Assembly: GCA_964496705.1 (NCBI GenBank)
Contig: CAZCBJ010000090.1
Location: forward strand, 1 to 14,621
Direction: 5' to 3'
Origin: CAZCBJ01 sp964496705
GTDB lineage: Bacteria; Chloroflexota; Anaerolineae; Anaerolineales; Anaerolineaceae
Length of the DNA stretch: 14,621 bases
Shown in pieces: positions 6,895 through 13,681 of this stretch. Position numbers and translations under genes: made by a program. The notes under the pieces are model-generated. The model had not been told where the DNA came from and ran no database searches. It worked only from the letters and a program-made list of their open reading frames with translations. How positions within the stretch are numbered: the stretch's first letter is position 1; every line of letters starts with the position of its first letter.

Positions 6895-7694
6895 GATTCA
6901 TCCTGGGATGATGGTGAACTCTCTGAGAGCGATTTCGTGTCACCGTCTTTTTCATGATTTGATTCAATATTCGTTAATGGCACATCCTCACCGTAAATGA
7001 TCGCCACCCCGGCCAGTGAGATCACATCACCAGGGTTCAACGATAGCTGGGTAATCCGTTGGCCGTTAACATAAGTCCCTCCGGTCGCATTTATATCCAG
7101 TAATACATACCTTCCTCGAACGGCCCGAAGCTGCGCATGAGAGCGCGATACGCGGGGATCATCAATCACCAGGTGGTTATCTGATCTACGACCAATATTT
7201 ACAATGGGAAGTCGCAAGGGAAATGTCTGACTGCCTTCGATGATCAAAAAAGCATTTTCTGGCCGCGAATCTGAAATCTCTTCTCCATCCTCAGGTACAT
7301 AAATCGCCGCTGTGGAATTTAAGCGGCTTTGGTTTTGTTCAATTTCAACCCTCATCTGATTTGGGCCTATGCTCTGTTCTGCCAGAAACTCTACAGTCGG
7401 CATACCATCCGAGAAAATTATACCGGCCTCATGGGCAGTCTCGATTAAAAGACGTACCAATGATTTTTCCAGGGTTAGTGAATAGGCACCCGATTCAAGG
7501 TCTTCGGAATTTACATGGATTAAATAATGGGAAGGAGCAATCCACACCCCTTCTTCCATTTGCGAAGCACGTCGCATCGCCTTAATCAGCTCCTGTCCCA
7601 ATCGGTTTTCAACATCCGATGGTCTGAAAAGATGAATGCTCTTTTCAATCCATGCCTGCAATCGTTGTTCGAGTGAATCCAAGCGTTTCCTCAT
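6891..7694 (-). CDS. FhaA-like protein: DUF3662 N-terminal domain plus FHA domain
   Basis: A 267-residue cytoplasmic protein. Residues about 1-125 resemble the N-terminal domain of FhaA (DUF3662), starting with a helix, LEQRLQAWIEKSIHLF (8-23), and followed by a linker. The FHA domain is at about 150-235, with GRR (168-170), VSRSHA (182-187) and TYVNG (207-211). The usual STNGT is ATGGT (203-207), so the asparagine of the phosphothreonine site is glycine. A Ser/Asp/Glu-rich tail (about 244-267) follows. The open frame runs 40 codons further upstream to 7814, into the archease gene, but the FhaA-like start is MRKRLDS at 7694, seven bases after a TATAAT, so the mRNA should be leaderless. In Actinobacteria FhaA works with MviN and the PknB kinase in peptidoglycan synthesis; a similar role is inferred here. 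Confidence 0.85.
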   Translation of the reverse strand: MRKRLDSLEQRLQAWIEKSIHLFRPSDVENRLGQELIKAMRRASQMEEGVWIAPSHYLIHVNSEDLESGAYSLTLEKSLVRLLIETAHEAGIIFSDGMPTVEFLAEQSIGPNQMRVEIEQNQSRLNSTAAIYVPEDGEEISDSRPENAFLIIEGSQTFPLRLPIVNIGRRSDNHLVIDDPRVSRSHAQLRAVRGRYVLLDINATGGTYVNGQRITQLSLNPGDVISLAGVAIIYGEDVPLTNIESNHEKDGDTKSLSESSPSSQDES

Positions 7695-7697
7695 AGG

Positions 7698-7709
7698 TAT
7701 AATTATAAT
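7698..7709. promoter_or_regulatory. Bidirectional promoter with palindromic -10 between fhaA-like gene and archease
   Basis: Only 18 bp (7695-7712) separate the two divergent start codons. They contain TATAATTATA at 7698-7707, a perfect palindrome, extended to TATAATTATAAT at 7709. On the minus strand TATAAT (7707 to 7702) is seven bases from the FhaA-like ATG. On the plus strand TATAAT (7698-7703) is nine bases from the archease ATG, with a second TATAAT at 7704-7709 that is too close to use for that start. No Shine-Dalgarno exists on either side and no strong -35 is visible. One A/T-rich element would therefore open for transcription in both directions. Confidence 0.6.
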
Positions 7710-7712
7710 GGA

Positions 7713-8144
7713 ATGGCACATCAAAAAATGTCGCATATACCAGAAAAAGGATTTACTGAGATTCCCCATACCGCTGATTGGGCTATTCGCGTGTGGGCAC
7801 CGGACCTTCAACATCTCTTCATGCAGGCTGTTACAGGCATGTTTACCTTAATGGGGATTCAAACAGACGCGCAAAATCAGCGAGAAATAGCGCTGGATTT
7901 GCATGCTGTGGATACAGACAGCCTGCTGGTGCATTTTATGAACATAGCACTGTTCTATCAAGAAGAAGAAGGAACGGCTTTTACTGATGCAATTTTCACG
8001 ATCGAAAATGGCCGACTGATAGGGAGCGTATCAGCCAACCCAGTGACACTCATTTCACGACAGGTGAAGGCTGTCACCTTTCATAATGTGCATATTAATT
8101 TTAATGAAGGTGGATATGAGGTCGACCTGGTTTTGGATGTCTAG
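7713..8144 (+). CDS. Archease (RtcB RNA ligase cofactor protein)
   Basis: A 143-residue protein of archease length and pattern. Archease speeds guanylylation and turnover of the RtcB 3'-phosphate RNA ligase, which seals tRNA halves or damaged RNA. Visible hallmarks are the HTAD block (19-22) with its metal-binding aspartate, the DTDSLLVHFMN segment (67-77), the QVKAVTFHNV block (116-125) and the closing VDLVLDV (137-143) with a second metal-site aspartate. The ATG at 7713 follows the bidirectional promoter; an alternative ATG five codons later (7728) would leave a slightly longer leader. No rtcB gene is visible in the window. The downstream dehydrogenase gene begins 29 bp after the stop on the same strand and probably shares the transcript. 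Confidence 0.88.
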   Translation: MAHQKMSHIPEKGFTEIPHTADWAIRVWAPDLQHLFMQAVTGMFTLMGIQTDAQNQREIALDLHAVDTDSLLVHFMNIALFYQEEEGTAFTDAIFTIENGRLIGSVSANPVTLISRQVKAVTFHNVHINFNEGGYEVDLVLDV

Positions 8145-8158
8145 GTGAGTGAAAAGAC

Positions 8159-8164
8159 AGGAGG
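8159..8164 (+). promoter_or_regulatory. Strong Shine-Dalgarno of the dehydrogenase gene
   Basis: AGGAGG ends nine bases before the ATG at 8174. It fixes that start and shows that this organism uses Shine-Dalgarno initiation inside operons, in contrast to the leaderless first gene (archease) just upstream. Confidence 0.7.
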
Positions 8165-8173
8165 CAATCGCGG

Positions 8174-9169
8174 ATGAATAGGCCAAAAGGCTTTTTCTTA
8201 CTGGATCCTCAACCCTATGAGGAAATCTACCCCGACGACATAAAACACCAAATCGCCGCACGAGTTGACCTCGTTTCTCCGCCACTCACCAGGAATACAT
8301 GGCTAAACCATTCAGACAATCTCGCGGCTGTTGAGGTTATATTTTCCGGGTGGGGCTGTCCCCAACTCAATGAAAACTTGCTGCCCTGCCTTCCCAGGCT
8401 GCAAGTTGTCTTTTATGGTGCCGGCTCGATCAAACAGATCGTGACCCCAGCCTTTTGGCAGCGAGGCATCCAAATCACCACCGCCAATCCCGCTTTGAGT
8501 ATTTCAGTCGCCGATATGACTTATGCTCAGATCATCCTGGCATTAAAAAGATATTGGGCTCATGTGTACCGCTATCAGCAGAGCAGAGAAATTGTACACC
8601 TGTCCATTCCTGGGACGTATCACGCCACGGTTGGGCTCATCTCACTTGGCACCATTGCCAGGTTGGTGATCGAGCGCCTGAAAATACTTGATATTCACAT
8701 CATCGCTTACGATCCTTACCTGACCCATCAAGAAATTGAATCGCTGGGTGTTCGGAGTGCAACGCTTAGAGAGGTGTTTGAACAGTCTGACGTCATCTCC
8801 TTACACACCCCTTGGCTGCCCGAGACCGAGAGAATGATCACGGGTGCTCATCTTGCTTCGATGAAAACTGGAGCAACCTTTATCAATACCGCTCGCGGTG
8901 CGATTGTATGTGAAGAGGAATTGGTATCAGTATTCCAGAAACGCAGCGACCTGACCGCAATATTGGATGTCACTTACCCTGAACCGCCCGATCCACTGTC
9001 AAAACTGTGGACTCTCCCCAATGTCATCCTTTCTCCGCACATAGCGGGTGCCATGGGACCTGAGTGCGCCAGGCTGGGCGAAGCGATGCTATCCGAGTTG
9101 GATCGCTGGATCGAGGGGCAACCTCTGCGGTGGAAGGTAACCCAGGCTCAAATCGATCGAATTGCCTAG
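8174..9169 (+). CDS. D-isomer-specific 2-hydroxyacid dehydrogenase family protein
   Basis: A 331-residue NAD-dependent oxidoreductase of the D-2-hydroxyacid dehydrogenase family (formate/glycerate dehydrogenase-like). These enzymes interconvert 2-keto acids and D-2-hydroxy acids in the cytoplasm. The catalytic triad is present: R241 in NTARG, E270 in YPEPPDP, and H289 in SPHIAG. D180 in AYDPY is placed to bind the adenosine ribose of NAD. The dinucleotide loop is unusual: VGLISLGTIA (153-162) has Ser157 and Ala162 where GxGxxG has glycines. The substrate cannot be deduced. The start is set by AGGAGG at 8159-8164. It lies 29 bp after archease in a likely two-gene operon and converges on ileS, 85 bp away. 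That gap shows only a 6-bp repeat with a long loop, not a convincing terminator. Confidence 0.85.
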   Translation: MNRPKGFFLLDPQPYEEIYPDDIKHQIAARVDLVSPPLTRNTWLNHSDNLAAVEVIFSGWGCPQLNENLLPCLPRLQVVFYGAGSIKQIVTPAFWQRGIQITTANPALSISVADMTYAQIILALKRYWAHVYRYQQSREIVHLSIPGTYHATVGLISLGTIARLVIERLKILDIHIIAYDPYLTHQEIESLGVRSATLREVFEQSDVISLHTPWLPETERMITGAHLASMKTGATFINTARGAIVCEEELVSVFQKRSDLTAILDVTYPEPPDPLSKLWTLPNVILSPHIAGAMGPECARLGEAMLSELDRWIEGQPLRWKVTQAQIDRIA

Positions 9170-9254
9170 GTCGCGGTCATCCATTGGGCGAAATACATTG
9201 AAATGGCCTGCCTGTTCTGGTTGACCGTAGCCAAAGAAAATTATGATCGTAGGC

Positions 9255-12200
9255 TTATAGACCGGCTTTGATAAGACCCACACTCACCCGTTCTCCGTCG
9301 AACTCATCCTTAATTTGAATGGCATCCTCGGGTAGTACGGCTGGCAGGAGGTCGACCGCCAGCGTTTCAGACATGATGTAGTCCTGATAATGGTCAACGG
9401 CCTCTGCAAGCATGGGTGTGGCTGCATAAAAGACTTGTATGCGGTCGGAAATTTGGAGATCGGCCTGCTTGCGCAGATCTTGCACCCGGCGAACAAATTC
9501 TCTCGCCAACCCCTCCTGAACCAATTCAGGGGTCAGGTCAGTCACCAGCGCAGCCAGATAAGATCCCTCAGAAGCAACCGCGTAACCTTCTCGCGCTTGA
9601 ATTCGCACCTCGATTTCCTCGGGAAGGATGGTGAATTGTTCCCCCGTTGGAAGCGAAATGTTCACCGATTCGCCATTTAAGAAAAGCGCGGCTGCTGACT
9701 CGGCATCATTTTCCATTAAAGCCTGACGGATCGCAGGGAATTTGCTGCCGTATTTTTGACCGAGTTGCTTGGGTAAAGGTAAAAGGCTATACGCAACAGC
9801 CTCGCCTGTCGCATCCAACACCCTCACCTTCTTCACATTCAACTCTTCTGCCAAAACCTCTGCATACTCGGTCACAATTTGTCTTTCTTCTGCACTCCCC
9901 ACCGAGAATGCCACTTCCTGCAACGGTTGGCGCACCTTTCGGTTCGCCTTATTCCTGGCAGCATGTCCCAGCGAAGCCAGACGCATCACCAGCGCCATCG
10001 CACGATTTAATTTTTCATCGATCAACATTGGATCGAATTGTGTCCAGTCAGCGACATGCACCGAAAGAGGCTCTTCTGCAAAGGAGCGAACCAAATTCTG
10101 ATGAAGCTCTTCCGCCAAAAAAGGCATCGAAGGCGCCAATAATTTACTCAAGGTGGTCAACGCTTCATATAAAGTGGCATACGCGGCTTGCTTATCATCA
10201 TCCGACTCTGTTTTCCAAAACCTGCGCCTCGACCTACGCAAATACCAGTTCGAGAGCTGGTCCACGAACACTTCGATAGGTCGGGTTGCGCCAAGCACAT
10301 CGTATGTTTCGTACGCCTCAGTCACATCCCGTACCAATGTATTGAGTGCAGAACGCAGCCACCGGTCCATCGGGCTATATTGAATTTCAGATGTAAGATC
10401 AGGTTTCCAGCCGTCCAGGTTGGCATAAGTGACAAAAAACGAGTAGGTGTTCCACAGGGTGAGTGTGAAATTCCTCACCACCTCAGAGACAAGCTCTTTC
10501 GAAAAACGCCTTTCCTGACCCGGAGGAGTGGCAGTGTAAAGATACCAGCGCATAGCATCTGCGCCATATTCATTCAAGGTATCCCAAGGATCAATCACAT
10601 TGCCTTTGGACTTGGACATTTTCTGCCCGTCGCCATCCAGGATTAACCCCAGGCATATGACGTTTCGGAAACATTCCTGACCGAAAAGCAGGGTGCTGAT
10701 GGCGTGCAGTGAATAAAACCAACCCCGGGTTTGGTCCACCGCTTCACAGATGTAGTCAGCCGGGAATTGCTGCTGAAACGCGTCTTGATTCTCAAATGGG
10801 TAATGCCATTGAGCCACAGGCATGGATCCCGAATCAAACCAAACATCGATCAGTTCAGGCACCCGCAACATTTCAGATTTGCATTCCGGGCAGATGCCTT
10901 TGACCTGGTCAACATAGGGCCGGTGCAGTTCCAGACCAGTTAGGTCGCGCCCTGCCAGGTTCGCCAATTCTTGTAATGATCCAACGCACACCTGATGATT
11001 GCACTGTGTACATTCCCAGACTGGCAAAGGTGTGCCCCAATATCGTTCACGACCCAAAGCCCAATCGACATTATTCTCCAACCAATTACCAAACCGTCCG
11101 TTCTTGATGTGACCAGGGTACCAATTGATCTTTTCGTTCAGCTCAACCAGCTTATCTTTATATTGACTGGTGCGCACATACCAGGTTTGACGCGCATAAT
11201 ATAGCAAGGGCGTCTTGCACCGCCAACAAAACGGGTATGTGTGCACATACCTCCCGGCTTTATATAATAAACCGCGAGCATCCAGGTCTCTCGTGATCAA
11301 TGGATCAGCATCTTTCACAAACATTCCCGCCCAGGGTCTGACAGCTGCGATGAAGCTGCCGTCCTCTGCAACAGTCATCACCACCGGCAGGTCAAATTCA
11401 TTGGCAGCCTGCATATCATCAGCTCCAAATGCGGGCGCCAGATGAACCAAACCAGAACCATCTTCGGTGCTGACGAAATCCCCCATGACCACATAATGAG
11501 CTGGTCGATCAGAAGGCACAAATGTGTACAACGGCTGATAACGCCTTCCCTTTAAGCTTTTACCCTTGAACCTCTCCACCACCTTCACCGGTTCCCCGTC
11601 AAAAACCTTATCAAGCAGTGCCTCAGCCAGGATCAATCGCTCGACACCACCTTCTTGAAGCGGTCGTTCTACCTTCACATAATCCAGATTTGCCCCTGCA
11701 GCTACCGCCACATTGGCTGGCAAAGTCCAGGGTGTGGTCGTCCAAATCAATAACGAGGTGTCCGGCGAATCAACCAACGGCAGGCGAACAAATACTGAGG
11801 GATCCTCAGCCTCATCATATCCCTGTGCTACTTCATGGTCAGACAACGGAGTGCCGCAGCGGGGGCAATATGGAACCACTTTAAACCCGCGATATAACAA
11901 ATCCTTGTCCCAAAAGTTTTTCAGAATCCACCAGATAGACTCGATATAATCATCAGTGAAGGTTACATAGGCTGTGCTCATGTCCGCCCAATATGCGATG
12001 CGTTCGGTCATTCGCTCCCATTCCTGGATATAAGCGAAGGCAGATTCACGGCACAATTTATTGAATGGATCAATTCCAAAAGCCTCGATTTGCTGCTTGT
12101 TGGTGAAGCCGAGCTTTTTTTCCACCTCAATCTCAACCGGCAGACCGTGCGTATCCCATCCTCCCCGGCGGCTGACATGGTAACCGCGCATGGTTCGGAA

Positions 12201-12410
12201 ACGAGGAAACAAGTCTTTGAATGCTCTCGCTAATACATGATGCACTCCCGGCTTGCCATTGGCTGTCGGAGGACCTTCATAAAACACAAATTCCGGCCCG
12301 CCCATGCGGTTATCCATCGATTTTTGGAAAACATCATGCGATTTCCAAAACCTCAACACAGCTTCTTCCATCAACACTATGTTCAACTTCGGTGATACGG
12401 CTCGAAACAT
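9255..12410 (-). CDS. ileS: Isoleucyl-tRNA synthetase, long IleS2 type with GVHH signature
   Basis: A 1051-residue class I synthetase that charges tRNA-Ile. Its length and C-terminal part fit the eukaryote-like IleS2 clade rather than the roughly 930-residue IleS1. The editing domain (about 180-400) and the zinc-type pairs CTQC (467-470) and CPEC (507-510) are present. The second class I signature KMSKS is intact at 597-601. The first signature, normally HxGH, reads GVHH at 55-58, inside TANGKPGVHHVLARAFKD. This first/third-position swap is known in a subset of IleS2 enzymes linked to very high mupirocin resistance. I chose ATG 12410 because GGAGGT lies just upstream (12414-12419); a TTG seven codons earlier (12431) is open but has no such site. 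Expression should be controlled by the T-box leader upstream. Confidence 0.95.
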   Translation of the reverse strand: MFRAVSPKLNIVLMEEAVLRFWKSHDVFQKSMDNRMGGPEFVFYEGPPTANGKPGVHHVLARAFKDLFPRFRTMRGYHVSRRGGWDTHGLPVEIEVEKKLGFTNKQQIEAFGIDPFNKLCRESAFAYIQEWERMTERIAYWADMSTAYVTFTDDYIESIWWILKNFWDKDLLYRGFKVVPYCPRCGTPLSDHEVAQGYDEAEDPSVFVRLPLVDSPDTSLLIWTTTPWTLPANVAVAAGANLDYVKVERPLQEGGVERLILAEALLDKVFDGEPVKVVERFKGKSLKGRRYQPLYTFVPSDRPAHYVVMGDFVSTEDGSGLVHLAPAFGADDMQAANEFDLPVVMTVAEDGSFIAAVRPWAGMFVKDADPLITRDLDARGLLYKAGRYVHTYPFCWRCKTPLLYYARQTWYVRTSQYKDKLVELNEKINWYPGHIKNGRFGNWLENNVDWALGRERYWGTPLPVWECTQCNHQVCVGSLQELANLAGRDLTGLELHRPYVDQVKGICPECKSEMLRVPELIDVWFDSGSMPVAQWHYPFENQDAFQQQFPADYICEAVDQTRGWFYSLHAISTLLFGQECFRNVICLGLILDGDGQKMSKSKGNVIDPWDTLNEYGADAMRWYLYTATPPGQERRFSKELVSEVVRNFTLTLWNTYSFFVTYANLDGWKPDLTSEIQYSPMDRWLRSALNTLVRDVTEAYETYDVLGATRPIEVFVDQLSNWYLRRSRRRFWKTESDDDKQAAYATLYEALTTLSKLLAPSMPFLAEELHQNLVRSFAEEPLSVHVADWTQFDPMLIDEKLNRAMALVMRLASLGHAARNKANRKVRQPLQEVAFSVGSAEERQIVTEYAEVLAEELNVKKVRVLDATGEAVAYSLLPLPKQLGQKYGSKFPAIRQALMENDAESAAALFLNGESVNISLPTGEQFTILPEEIEVRIQAREGYAVASEGSYLAALVTDLTPELVQEGLAREFVRRVQDLRKQADLQISDRIQVFYAATPMLAEAVDHYQDYIMSETLAVDLLPAVLPEDAIQIKDEFDGERVSVGLIKAGL

Positions 12411-12413
12411 TTG

Positions 12414-12419
12414 ACCTCC
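12414..12419 (-). promoter_or_regulatory. Shine-Dalgarno that sets the ileS start
   Basis: GGAGGT on the minus strand ends three bases (CAA) before the ATG at 12410. The spacing is short but the match is full, and it would lie inside the coding frame if the upstream TTG were used, so it favours the ATG. Confidence 0.6.
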
Positions 12420-12442
12420 AACATCCAACAAGGAATTGCATT

Positions 12443-12483
12443 AAACAAAGACGCCCACCACCTTACAGGGGCGAGCGTGTCTT
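12443..12483 (-). terminator. Putative T-box attenuator terminator
   Basis: Just after the T-box sequence, minus-strand AAGAC and GCCC can pair with GGGC-GTCTT (12456 to 12448), closing a 12-base loop with a six-base bulge on the 5' side, followed by TGTTT. This is where the competing terminator of a transcriptional T-box would be. The bulge and short U-tract make it weak. No sequence complementary to the GGAGGT Shine-Dalgarno was seen in the leader, so a translational switch is less supported. Confidence 0.4.
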
Positions 12484-12735
12484 CGCGGTACCACCCTGAT
12501 TCCGGCCATTTGGCAGGATCTCAGTCGGATGCATCTCAGGATCGAAATAAATCCGCGCCAAGCTAACGATCGGCGAAACCGGCTCACTTACTTGCGTAAT
12601 ACGCGTTCAGGTCGCAACTCCGGAATGATTTTCGGTTTTCACCTCTGCCCCGCCTCACACCAGATCCGGGTTCGCTGCCAGCGGGGTGAAAACTTACTCG
12701 TTTCCATCACTGTTTTTCTTTGTTAACTTGTTTAG

Positions 12736-12764
12736 ATTATGCCATAAATCAAACGAAAAGGCAA
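12736..12764 (-). promoter_or_regulatory. ileS / T-box promoter
   Basis: Minus-strand TTGCCT (12764-12759) and CATAAT (12741-12736) are separated by exactly 17 bases, matching a housekeeping sigma promoter in four and five of six positions. Transcription would start near 12729, just before the T-box stem I. The -35 lies 15 bp after the stop codon of the DUF4438 gene. No terminator is visible between them, so readthrough from the upstream operon into the leader is possible. Confidence 0.6.
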
Positions 12765-12779
12765 TAATCTTAAATTGTG

Positions 12780-13670
12780 CTAACCCACTTTGGCAGGGGT
12801 TCCAATGCCGAACATGTCTGCCAGATTGGCTTTCGGATCGATGACCGGCTCAATTGATGATGTAGCGCAGGTCATTACCGTCGTGACACCCGGACCATGC
12901 CCGGCCAGCAGGCAATCGCTGTGAACAACCACACCCACGGTGACAGCACCTTTCCGATAGTCACGCCCATAGCGATTATCATGGTCCATCAATGCGACGA
13001 AGTCGCCAAAGCGTAGCTGGTCCAGCCGATATTCCTTCATCGTTTCAGGGTCGCCAGTCATGATGTCATAATCACCGGTGGTCACATTGGACTGACCAAT
13101 CCCCGAACCCATACAAGCTGCAGGGGCGATGGTGGTCACGGGCACTTTGATTTTTTTGCCCGATTTTTGAACATTCATTTTTTCAAGCAGATCAGGGTCC
13201 AGGTTGAACAATGTTATTTCTGGAGTATCAAGCAATTTCAACCCCTGCCCACGACCAAAGATGATGATCTTATCGTCATAGGTCATCTTTTCTTTGATTT
13301 CTCGTGGGAAATCCACCATCACATGTTCAGACCCTCCGTGATGACCGATGACAAGTCCCTCGGCGCCTTTTGCTTCACCGCTGATAATCCTGGCTTTGTT
13401 GCCCACACAAGCGAAAACTTGGAAAGAGCTGTTGGGATGCTCATAAGGCTTGCTCGAATCAGCCTGGCAGCTCACGCCGGGTTCAACATGGTCTCCAGCC
13501 CACCCAAATACCGAATCGCCGACCTGAATATTGAGAGTGATTCCGCCGATCGATGGCAGAATAAACGCATCTCCTTTTCGATCCACCCCCCACTGGCCAC
13601 GTGACCTTGGAAAGCCCGGTTGGCATTGAAGGATAAATTCGACGATGAACTCCTTATTGGTTCTCAGCAT
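12780..13670 (-). CDS. DUF4438 family protein of unknown function
   Basis: A 296-residue protein that I recognise as the DUF4438 family, found in bacteria such as Thermotoga and without an assigned function. No signal peptide or membrane segment is visible. Conserved polar blocks suggest a metal or ligand site: SIGGITLNIQVGD (40-52), GDHVEPGVS (59-67), GHHGG (109-113), CMGSGIG (186-192), DHDNRYGRDY (229-238) and HSDCLLAGHGPGVT (250-263). The frame is open a few codons upstream (TTG 13685, ATG 13676), but ATG 13670 has AAGGA (13677-13681) at six-base spacing. It starts 11 bp after the stop of the pyrimidine-nucleoside phosphorylase gene and should share its mRNA. The context hints at nucleoside or sugar-phosphate metabolism, but this is only a guess. 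Confidence 0.8.
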   Translation of the reverse strand: MLRTNKEFIVEFILQCQPGFPRSRGQWGVDRKGDAFILPSIGGITLNIQVGDSVFGWAGDHVEPGVSCQADSSKPYEHPNSSFQVFACVGNKARIISGEAKGAEGLVIGHHGGSEHVMVDFPREIKEKMTYDDKIIIFGRGQGLKLLDTPEITLFNLDPDLLEKMNVQKSGKKIKVPVTTIAPAACMGSGIGQSNVTTGDYDIMTGDPETMKEYRLDQLRFGDFVALMDHDNRYGRDYRKGAVTVGVVVHSDCLLAGHGPGVTTVMTCATSSIEPVIDPKANLADMFGIGTPAKVG

Positions 13671-13681
13671 TCGCATTCCTT

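Larger units (their letters stand above)
12411..12729 (-). ncRNA. T-box riboswitch leader of ileS (specifier AUC, isoleucine)
   Basis: The leader of about 320 nt carries the classic T-box elements on the minus strand. The antiterminator sequence GGGTGGTACCGCG lies at 12496 to 12484. Stem I is built from GTTTTCACC (12693-12685) pairing perfectly with GGTGAAAAC (12643-12635) and CCCCGC with GCGGGG inside it. Its distal part has AGCGA and GGTGTGAG, as in the interdigitated T-loops that contact the tRNA elbow. The specifier loop shows the S-turn pair AGTA (12698-12695) and GAA (12633-12631), followed by A and the codon ATC at 12629-12627, the specifier for tRNA-Ile. Uncharged tRNA-Ile should bind and raise ileS expression. 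This explains almost all of the 369-bp gap between ileS and the DUF4438 gene. Confidence 0.9.

Noticed and set aside
7695..7814. Upstream extension of the FhaA-like frame (40 more codons)
   Set aside because: It overlaps the start of archease and the promoter; the FhaA-like helix begins right at MRKRLDS (7694).
9170..9254. Terminator between the convergent dehydrogenase and ileS genes
   Set aside because: Only CGGTCA/TGACCG (9174-9179 and 9222-9227) with a 42-base loop and a nested CCATT/AATGG were found, with no T-run on either side.
12411..12431. TTG start for ileS seven codons upstream
   Set aside because: It would put the GGAGGT Shine-Dalgarno inside the coding frame; the ATG at 12410 is better placed.
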